Made by a program: the position numbers and the translations under genes
In this document: positions 56,437-64,000 of the stretch, piece after piece
Layout of the letters: the number at the start of each line of letters is the position of its first letter
Numbering within the stretch: position 1 is the first letter of the stretch
NCBI GenBank assembly: GCA_010093685.1
Contig: MU006219.1
Span: forward strand, 62,001 to 126,000
Direction of reading: 5' to 3'
From: Ophiobolus disseminans
Lineage: Eukaryota; Ascomycota; Dothideomycetes; Pleosporales; Phaeosphaeriaceae
Length of the DNA: 64,000 nucleotides
Notes under the pieces: generated by a model
What the model was told of the DNA's origin: nothing
What the model saw: only the letters and a program-made list of their open reading frames with translations
The model's database searches: none

Positions 56437-59400
56437 ATGGCACGAGGACTACGAAAGATAAGCGAGGGTGCTTTCTGCAGAAATCAAGTGCTGCGCGGAG
56501 AGTCAATTTGATGAGGATGGAAAGTCAGCCGTAGATATCCGTACGCCCCCTGAGATATCAGAGCCTCTTATATGTGCGTCACAACAAGGGCCATCATGCT
56601 CTCCCAACATTGTAGAGCTCCAATACGACAATGAGTGTGAATTAGGTGGAATTACATCTCGCTAATCGCCACAAACTGTAAATGTACAGGATCATGTTTT
56701 AGGCTTAGAACTGGACATCGCGAGTCATGTGTACTTGGCTCTTAGATGAGTAGCGTTATTGCCGCAGACAAGTTCATCGGCGTCCCTTGGGCCAGCCATC
56801 TCGCCACCGGTAACGCCGCCTCGAGATATTTCTTCACGGTGATCCTGTTGACTCGCGATGTATCGTTCTGCGCCTTTTCCCTAGTTCTGGAAGCGGAACA
56901 CAAGAGATGCATCCGTCGCCCTCTTAGACGCACTCGCATATACAACCTAAACGCCTCGACAACATGTACGCCGAACTTCGAATCAACTCGAGTATTATGT
57001 CGCATGCATTTCCACGGGGAACCTAGAGTACGCATGATGCGAAAACGACCAGTTATGATTTGCCAATGTACATTGATACTCGATCTCGGTCCCAGCCCCA
57101 AAATCTTTCTCAAGACGAAAGATGTGTTACTCTTACGTCAACGCACTCTGACTCATCTCACAACACTAAAGCATTATTCCGAGCGTGTAACAAGGCTGCA
57201 CAGGCTTCAGAAAGCCTTGTCTTCTCACCTTTGACACAAACCAGACAGGATGAAAACTTTCGGCCTTGTCCTTCGGGGTTCGCAAAGTCGTCCCCACCTT
57301 AATCGTGCGTGCTTGTCCAGTGCAGATTGTAATTATTTCGTTCTTTTCTCTGATCCTCTACTCAGGTCTTCCTGGCTGTTCGCAAACCACTGGAACCAAA
57401 CCTATCACGATCAATGAAAACTTAGACGCTTTTCATGTATAGCGCCTTCTAAGGTTACGACCTTTTCCTAGTAGTGAAGACATTGTGTGCTAATATGCTA
57501 TCAGTCGTCCCATTCCTACACAAAGGGCTTATTTGGCAGTGGCTCACCAACCTAGGACTGACATCGTTGCACCTCTAAAACAAGAAAGTGACCTCTGTGA
57601 ATATGGAGCTAGGAGGGTCTCAGTAGCTTCAAGCACCCTCGATTTTACGGGACCACATGGTGAAAACACGAAGGCTGAAGCTCACATGTGTACCTTTACA
57701 GTGGTTCTTCGATGAAGCATTCACTTCAGAACATGGTGTGTGAACATCACTTGTGACTTGGGTTGCCTGTTGGTATATAACGCTCCTGCATTTTTACCCT
57801 GGCTCACCACAACTCTCATAGAATGTCTCAACCAAAGGCTTTCATGGCCTCTGCGCCGCAGCCCGCTATGCATTTTTGGAATTTCACGCCTCATACAGCC
57901 GCCGCATCTGATGGCTACTTCAAACAGTATACGACCACCATTCCACGTGAAGCAATATGCATCACAAGTGGGCTGCACACCAAGTGATAGAGTTCTTGGG
58001 AGAGGAGGGGCTGAAAGATCAAGTTCCAGAGCGCCCTCAGCATTTGGAGGAGCCCAAGCGCAAAGAGGAGGATTTGCAAGTCATCGACGTAAACAAGAAG
58101 AAAAGCACGAGTGTTTATCTTCTCGACTGTGCCATCTTAATAATAGTCTTGAAGTACGCACTGCAAATCTGAAGTACGCACCCTGCAAGCCAAATTGGGA
58201 AGTGTTTCAACAGAACGGCGGAGGATAGTATAGGCTGAATATCTACAGTGTAATTGAACGAAACACATATCCTCTAATAGTCTTTTGTGAATCACATAGT
58301 GCATGCGTTCCGAGTTCTGCTGCTGTGGTAGTCACCCCAATTCAATAACATTAACTCAAGATATCTGTTGAAACAAAAAGTGAACACTCTGCGTTGGTTG
58401 GGTATATATACCTTCTCAACAATATCTCATACTATCCCTCTGCTTCGCTGGCCAAATTGCTCCTCTCAACTTCAACTCCCTCATTGAACTCGAAACACTA
58501 GACTAAGATCGTCGGTGGAACTGACGAATTCACGATCTAAGGAGTAGGGGACTTTAAGATCGTGAGTCCGTTAGTTCCATGTTGAGATTCCACGAGTTCA
58601 GAGATATTAGATAGCTTTGAACACAGCTGAGGCTTTGTCAGCTGCTATGTTACAAGAGGCAATCAGTGAACCGGGCATCATCTCCGCAACTGAATACGCC
58701 TCAGTCCTGACGGTGTGAGATAGTGAAACAGCCCAAGGTACATCTTCCAGGTGATTCTCGTGATTGTGTCTAAACAAAGTCTTCCACTGAAAATAGCAAA
58801 CTTTGTGACTGCACTTGCCCCTTGGTATATAATCTGCTTCCTCTGCATTCCACTAGACTTCAACCCAGTCTTTTTGCAGTTAGGCGATTCATTAAATAGT
58901 GCACACGTTCTAGGTTTTGCTACTATCAGAACTACTCTAGTTTTATAAAATCAATGCATTACGTCTTATTGTCGGTATACACACGTGTTAGTTCAATGAT
59001 GATAATCGTGATGTAAATTGATGATTGATTGATCGCTGTCCTCTGTGTTCCGTGTTCTCGGGTTGTGGTTTTTCACAAGGAGGGGCACCTGCATATGGGT
59101 ACCAACTCCTGATATGAGGCCCTGGGCTTGCTGCCAATATTACCTCACATCTGACAGGTATCTTGCAAATCATGCTGATATAGAAGAGGAGAATATTCAA
59201 GTTGTAGATCTCCTCTTGTTTCGTAACTCTGACTCAAGTCTCAGACCAACATTTAACACCAGCATTCAATACCAGAGCAAGTGCCATTATCATTTCATTC
59301 GTGGTATTAATCCATTCGATACTATAACATGTCTCCCATTCTTACATCATCAAGCAAGAATCCGGATCGCGCCAATATTGCCAGGCAAGCTGTAAGGGAC

Positions 59401-59689
59401 CAGGCTAAAGACAGCAGAAAGGCTAGGTTTAACCGTGATGAATTCGATGGAGTCTATCTAGAGCCAGAGAGCAGGCTGACTTTATAGCAGACTGCTAGCT
59501 TCTGGAAGTTTCTACATACATCAGCATTTGTCAGCTGTCAGAAGAACATATCTTGTTCTAGCTAGTTCCAGGACATTCCATGACGTTCCATGATGTTCCA
59601 ATGAACTGAAGTGTATCCACTGAGGACAGCAGAGGTCTAACCTCTTACACGTCAAGATAGCGGCGTCCGCTGGAACAGCGTCTATCTTA
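56437..59689. other. ORF-poor intergenic tract with more TATA-type boxes
   Basis: No convincing gene. TATA-type boxes with CT-rich sequence downstream recur at 57772, 58403 and 58824 (TTGGTATATAA and similar). An open frame at 56746-57234 has no family features. A strong inverted repeat lies at 58517-58578. Sequence near 59619-59656 matches 41720 kb-side repeat sequence in inverse orientation. Confidence 0.45.
58517..58578. repeat. Imperfect inverted repeat (hairpin), arms about 26 nt
   Basis: The left arm GGAACTGACGAATTCACGAT (continuing CTAAGG) pairs with the right arm at 58552-58578, whose complement begins GGAACTAACGGACTCACGAT. The loop is about 9 nt (AGTAGGGGA). Few mismatches. It could be a hairpin RNA or the core of a small fold-back element. 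Confidence 0.6.
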
Positions 59690-61022
59690 TACTCCTCCGC
59701 TGCTACAAGCTCCGCGAACACATTTACCGCTTATCTGCTAGCTCTGAGGCCACGACGCTTCCCTTAACGACCTTAATTACGGCTCACTCAAAGACACAAT
59801 CACGGAAGAGGAGTAGGATAATGTTAAGGATCTTGTCGACTTCCTCTAAGCTCTATACAAGATGACAAAGCGGCTGGAGGGCAATAACAGCGGCAATAGC
59901 TTTAGCTTACTTTAGCAGACGTTACCTAACTTGCAAGCTCTCTAGGTGCACTTTGAGGAGGCTGGAGAGCGTCCTCACAGTGAGTACATAGCCTCCGCGA
60001 TTGCTCTTGGCGCTAAAAAACTTAACACCTACTTTACAAAGCTTGTACATGAGCCTAACGTCAGCTACTACACTATTGCCACTATGCTAAACCTAGCGCT
60101 CCGCTTTAACTAGGTGCAAACACAGTAGAAGCGGTACTCTCCATAGGTTGTTAAAGCCTAGAAGTCCTTCAAGAAGGTGTTTGATGACTATGCAAAGCAG
60201 GATGCCTTAGCTGACGACAACGAGCTCTAAGAGCCACCTCCATCGCGGCGCAAGCTCCTAGCCAACAACCTCTACGCCCGCGCTACTGCCGTTGATACCC
60301 ATCACTTCACTAGCAACAAGAACAAGCGGCAGCGACGCGTTGGCTAGGTGGATGAGTACTTTGAAGCTCTCTACAGCGACCTCAACACCACAAACGAGCA
60401 AGATCTCCCGCTCTTGGAGTACCTATACGAGTGGTGGCAGCGCGTTGAGTGCGCCCGGTACCTCATTCTGTTCAAGATGGCTACCGACTACCTCGCTGTC
60501 CCATCTACCAGCTGCGACGCCAAGCATGCCTTCTCCTCCGCCAGGAGAACCATCACTGATGACTGCAATGGGCTTAGCGGCAGCACAACAGTGAGTGACA
60601 TGTATGGGGCCCCAATCCAGGTGGGCTAAACCCATGGAGGCCCGTGGGCCCCATGGGGGTTGAGTACCTAACCTATATAGGTAGCACTAGTACTATGTAG
60701 GCTAGATCTATAACGTGGTCATGGTTTGGGGGGCCGGCCAAACCAAAAAAAGATTAGTGTAACCCTAACCCTAACCCTTGGCAGCGACGATCACGGCAGG
60801 GGTGGGGGAGCCCTGGATGGGGGGCTTGGGTGGCCCATCCATGTCACTCACTGCAGCACAATTGAGGCACTACAACTGCAGAAGAATTGGATCTGGAGAG
60901 ACGTTGTGAAGAGCTCAAGCACGCGGCTAGCAAAACAGGTGGTGAGCCTCACTAAAACAAGCAGTTTTTGTTCGCTGGATTCCACACTGAACGGCTCCTT
61001 CAACGCCTCCATGAGCTCCTAA
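59690..61022 (+). pseudogene. hAT-family transposase relic with RIP-like stops and a MITE inside
   Basis: One frame (codon positions divisible by 3) can be followed from about 59768 to 61022: LVDFL..ALYKMTKRLEGNN, ERPHSEYIASAIALGAKKLN, MLNLALRFN, KSFKKVFDDYAKQDALADDN, then the hAT dimerisation region DEYFEALYSDLNTTNEQDLP, LLEYLYEWWQ and MATDYLAVPSTSCDAKHAFS. About ten in-frame stops are present. Most are TAG where the family has Trp (TGG to TAG), and two are TAA from CAA, all explained by CpA-to-TpA change on one strand or the other. The C-terminal coding sequence (GLSGST / IEALQLQKNWIWRDV) is split by the insertion at 60589-60853. Ends of the parent element were not found. Confidence 0.8.
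60589..60853. mobile_element. hAT-type MITE (265 bp) nested in the transposase relic
   Basis: Inverted termini CAGTGAGTGACATG..CATGTCACTCACTG (14 identical bases, then near-matching) are flanked by the perfect 8-bp duplication CAGCACAA at 60581-60588 and 60854-60861. Removing the insertion and one duplication rejoins the transposase frame. It contains CCCTAACCCTAACCC, a telomere-like run, at about 60762-60778. No coding capacity. Confidence 0.9.
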
Positions 61023-61666
61023 AACGTCACCCCAGGCAAATAGTTGGCCCGTGCCACCCCGGGCAGTACTACGGCAGTACCTACGGCAGTACCTAAGGCT
61101 ACGGCAGTCTCCCATACGCAAACCTTCACCACCGTAAGTAGCGTAGTCTGTTTTGGGCCGTAACGTAGCTGACAAGCCCACTAGTAGCCGTAGTACTGAC
61201 TGTTGGAAGCGCTGACTGATAGACGCAAAGGTGCGGAGAAGTGCCGTGGCCTCGACTTGGTTTTGTTAGCCTTTAACCGCCCCATAAAAGTTGAAGTTAC
61301 TGTCTCCCAAATTCTGTAGCATGCTTGAGGGGACAAGCGTTACTAGACGGCGTTGCGGCGTTACTACAGATTAAGTGCAGCCGATTTGTTGTGGTTGAGT
61401 CATCGTATCGTACTGTGCGATGAGATAAGTGAGGAGAAAAGTAGTACAAATAGTAACGGGCAAGGCGAACCAATGGTAGGGTGATGGGGTGAATGCTGCC
61501 CAAAGATGTTGTGCATGCAATTTGCTTCGAGGGAAGAGTGAACAACTTTGCTAGCATTGTACGCGAGCAGAAAATCTCGTCAACGACCGAAGTGAAATGG
61601 TTGGAGTGAAGCGATTGCACCGGAACGATTTGGGTATTCGACCTTCACCTCACCCAAGATATAATC
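61023..61666. other. Intergenic, no gene seen
   Basis: Contains a short direct repeat of CTACGGCAGTAC near 61068-61095. Nothing else recognised. Confidence 0.5.
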
Positions 61667-61828
61667 TGTCAGCCTGGCACCTTAGTTCACATGGTACACT
61701 GTGGACTGCATCTCCACGTGACTCTTAGTCACTGGCTTACTCATCATGTTGTGTATATAATCGCTCTATGTAGCTCTCTCAATACAACAACCTTCTTCTC
61801 ACTTTTGCCCTGTCTCCTACATTCGACA
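61667..61828 (+). repeat. Solo LTR, copia family A, plus-oriented (162 bp)
   Basis: TGTCAGCCTGGCACC .. CTACATTCGACA on the + strand, with the 5-bp duplication TAATC at 61662-61666 and 61829-61833. TATA box GTGTATATAATC at about 61752. Confidence 0.93.
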
Positions 61829-61892
61829 TAATCCATCAATTATGCGCAGAACATCCCATCAAAGATTCGAGAACAACACTTGTGATGGAACG

Positions 61893-62054
61893 TGTCGGAT
61901 GTAGGAGACAGGGCAAAAGTGAGAAGAAGGTTGTTGTATTGAGAGAGCTACATAGAGCGATTATATACACAACATGATGAGTAAGCCAGTGACTAAGAGT
62001 CACGTGGAGATGCAGTCCACAGTGTACCATGTGAACTGAGGTGCCAGGCTGACA
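61893..62054 (-). repeat. Solo LTR, copia family A, minus-oriented (162 bp)
   Basis: TGTCGGATGTAGGAG .. GCCAGGCTGACA on the + strand, with the 5-bp duplication GAACG at 61888-61892 and 62055-62059. Opposite in direction to the copy 64 bp away. Confidence 0.93.
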
Positions 62055-62106
62055 GAACGACTACAGCGGAGTGATTCAACTGGACCAGTTTGAGAATTGG
62101 ACATTC

Positions 62107-62320
62107 TGTGGGAATAGAGCAGAGATGAAGAAGAAGGTTGATTGTTCTATAGAGTAGACAAGCAAGATTATATACAAGAGTACGCGTAAGCATATGATGT
62201 GGAAAGAGTGGCTGTGAAAGCCATAGAAGGTACTGGAATGTACCGTGCTCATGTAAGCTCATGTATCGGACCGATAGGGGATCACAATGTACCAATGAAG
62301 TTGAGCTGCCAGGTCTGACA
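62107..62320 (-). repeat. Solo LTR, copia family B (214 bp)
   Basis: TGTGGGAATAGAGCAG .. GCCAGGTCTGACA on the + strand, with the 5-bp duplication CATTC at 62102-62106 and 62321-62325. Differs from the copy at 49306 at only a few positions. Confidence 0.93.
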
Positions 62321-62939
62321 CATTCACTTGACCCGAGACAAGCACGCATAGCATCTCAACACCGGCCCGAACGAAAATTTTGCTGTGAAACGATCGAAAT
62401 GGTACGACCCGAATACGACGAACCAAGTAAAACAATTGAAACATTCGACATTCACCTATCCCAAATTCCGCACACACAAACCACATCAACAACCAAAGTG
62501 AAACGTTCATAGTATTCAACGTTCACATGATCCTGAAGTGACGCGCAGCATTCCAATGAAACTTCCATACTTCCATCACCAGAGCCTGGAGTGACGCGCA
62601 GTACCCATGGGAGAAAAGTGTGGCGTCCCTTCGTATAAAGCTGGTGAGTCCTTGGATGGCGTGCTGCTGCTGCTGGGTCTATTCCAGCCCTCAATCTATT
62701 ATGACCAGCTTCTGGCGGCTAGATGCAACAGATGGACTATGTGAGAATGGGTATGGCTGTTCATCGACTCGAGGACGTCTCGAGAGCAAGCACCGCCGAG
62801 GATAACCAGGACAGCTTATGAGAAATGTAACGAGCCGCGCCGATACATCTAACCAATCTCGTCATCGAGTGTTCATCTTGCACAGTCCTCATAAACCTTC
62901 CGTTCACTCGACCCACAAGCTCACACTCCCAACCCCAAA
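62321..62939. other. Intergenic with a CTG-rich repeat remnant
   Basis: No gene. GCTGCTGCTGGGTCTATTC at about 62670 resembles the inverse of a segment near 14880. The last part is the 3' flank of the M20 peptidase gene. Confidence 0.45.
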
Positions 62940-64000
62940 CTAAAACTCCGCCTCATCCACATTCCTAATCCAGCCACCCATCCACCTCACCGTATCCACA
63001 TGCGACCTCACCCCAACGCGCTCATTTACCGTATGGATTTGTCCCAACCCATCCTGCTCCCTATCCCAACCCGGCCCATACCGAAAAATATGCTCGCTCA
63101 AACCCCAATAGTACCTCGTATCCGTATTCCCAGTCATAATGCCCGCACTAACCAGCAACTCTTTACCATACAAGGCGCGCGTAGTTCCAGCCAGTATACT
63201 AAACGGCGTAGTCCCGTGCACAGCCGTTGGCGTTACGGGCGCGGGCTCGAGAAGGGTATCGCGGTGTGAAAGGGTGATGCTCGATGGGGATTCCGTGCCG
63301 TTGAAAGCGTGGAGCGTGAGGTTGTATTTGCGCGCGACGTCCGCGGCGAGGGCGGAGATGTGTGCTCTTATGACAGCGGAGCTGGACCCGACGTTTATGC
63401 GGTGGTTGACGGTGATTTGTGTGCGTTCGGGGAGGGCGTTGTTCTTCACGCCGCCGTGGATGATGTCGACTGCTACGGAGCTTGTGAAGAGGTATTTTAC
63501 GCCGGGGCCGGCTTTGGCGGCTTCGAGGGCGAGGTGGTCTGTTTTGGAGTTCTTGGAGCATGTGCTGCGAGATGCGTGCTTGTTGAGAAGGTGTTTGAGC
63601 TTTGGTGGGAAGTGAGGTGCGTGTTCGGCGCCGCATTCGAGAAGGCCTAGGTACGGGTTTTCGTCGTACAGGTATGGCTCGTATGGGTTCGCTTCGATTA
63701 CGGTGATGAGTTCGCTGGCCACGCCAATGCCGTTGTGGAGTGGTGGAATGCTTGAATGTCCGCCAGGCATTCTGACCACAATATCAACATCAACGTAACC
63801 TTTCTCCGCCACACCAGGGAGCGCAAAGTTCATGCCCCAACTCTCCACATTGACGGCTCCCTCATCGACAATCGCTGCAATCGCACCATGGCCGTACCGC
63901 TGTAGCAAGAACTCCGCCAAAGACTGCGCGCCCTCCCTTCCAGAAATCTCCTCGTCAAACCCAAACGACAAAATCAGCGTCCGCTTTGGCTTAAAATCCG
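62940..64000 (-). CDS. M20-family metallopeptidase (carboxypeptidase S / Gly-X carboxypeptidase-like), 5' end outside window
   Basis: The frame is open from 62940 to the window edge, about 352 residues of the C-terminal part; the start and first metal-binding motif lie beyond 64000. The visible part begins FKPKRTLILSFGFDEEISG, with the catalytic/metal Glu pair DEE. GYVDVDIVVRMPGGHSSIPP, with a conserved His, marks the lid (dimerisation) domain. IMTGNTDTRYYWGLSEHIFR carries the family's late residues, and QIHTVNERVGV holds the last metal-ligand His. In yeast the homologue Cps1 is a vacuolar zinc carboxypeptidase that releases C-terminal residues after glycine. Whether this one is vacuolar or secreted cannot be judged without the N-terminus. 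Confidence 0.88.
   Translation of the reverse strand, partial: DFKPKRTLILSFGFDEEISGREGAQSLAEFLLQRYGHGAIAAIVDEGAVNVESWGMNFALPGVAEKGYVDVDIVVRMPGGHSSIPPLHNGIGVASELITVIEANPYEPYLYDENPYLGLLECGAEHAPHFPPKLKHLLNKHASRSTCSKNSKTDHLALEAAKAGPGVKYLFTSSVAVDIIHGGVKNNALPERTQITVNHRINVGSSSAVIRAHISALAADVARKYNLTLHAFNGTESPSSITLSHRDTLLEPAPVTPTAVHGTTPFSILAGTTRALYGKELLVSAGIMTGNTDTRYYWGLSEHIFRYGPGWDREQDGLGQIHTVNERVGVRSHVDTVRWMGGWIRNVDEAEF

Overview
The window looks like a piece of a filamentous ascomycete genome, most likely a dothideomycete. The evidence is the gene style (GT..AG introns of 42-77 bp with CTAAC/CTRAY-type branch sites) and the gene content: a NACHT-WD40 NLR, a HET-domain protein, a LYC1-type acetyltransferase, a CBM18/PAN cell-wall protein, a GH43 arabinanase and a multicopper oxidase. 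Ty1/copia LTRs and hAT elements are present, and nonsense changes of the CpA-to-TpA kind suggest repeat-induced point mutation (RIP). The class assignment is inference. I saw no rRNA, tRNA or CRISPR.

Layout. 0.9-4.2 kb: an F-box-like/2EXR-type protein and an FAD amine oxidase. 4.6-8.4 kb: a large secreted protein with three chitin-binding CBM18 modules and eight PAN/apple-like modules. 9.8-14.4 kb: a decayed zone with a solo LTR inside a reading frame, a frameshifted relic and a pair of tandem paralogues, one intact and one broken. 15.2-22.8 kb: an MDR oxidoreductase, a three-exon multicopper oxidase and an acidic nuclear-type protein with a Myb-like stretch. 23.5-29.3 kb: an uncertain ORF, a three-exon small secreted protein, the N-terminal half of a PNP_UDP domain and a GH43 enzyme. 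30.1-35.7 kb: a full-length copia element with a perfect 5-bp target duplication, LTRs that read as identical, and five in-frame stops. 37.0-41.0 kb: the C-terminal half of a PNP_UDP domain ending in an amyloid-like motif, then an NLR that begins with a matching motif followed by NACHT and near-identical WD40 repeats, interrupted by a 580-bp run of N. 42.1-43.1 kb: a non-autonomous hAT-like element. 43.9-48.0 kb: a HET protein divergent from a TPT/nucleotide-sugar-transporter-like membrane protein. 48.2-58.9 kb: an ORF-poor tract of diverged TATA-containing repeats around a LYC1-like gene. 59.7-62.3 kb: a hAT transposase relic split by a MITE, and several solo LTRs. 62.9-64 kb: an M20 peptidase that runs off the window.

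The most interesting locus is 37-41 kb. A PNP_UDP fragment with a C-terminal candidate amyloid motif lies about 300 bp upstream, on the same strand, of an NLR whose first 28 residues carry the matching motif. Adjacent effector and NLR genes sharing such a motif are the known arrangement for amyloid signalling in fungal incompatibility and immunity. The effector here looks truncated; the missing N-terminal half of a PNP_UDP domain lies about 10 kb upstream, across the copia element. With the HET gene 3 kb downstream, the region resembles an allorecognition cluster being reshaped by transposons.
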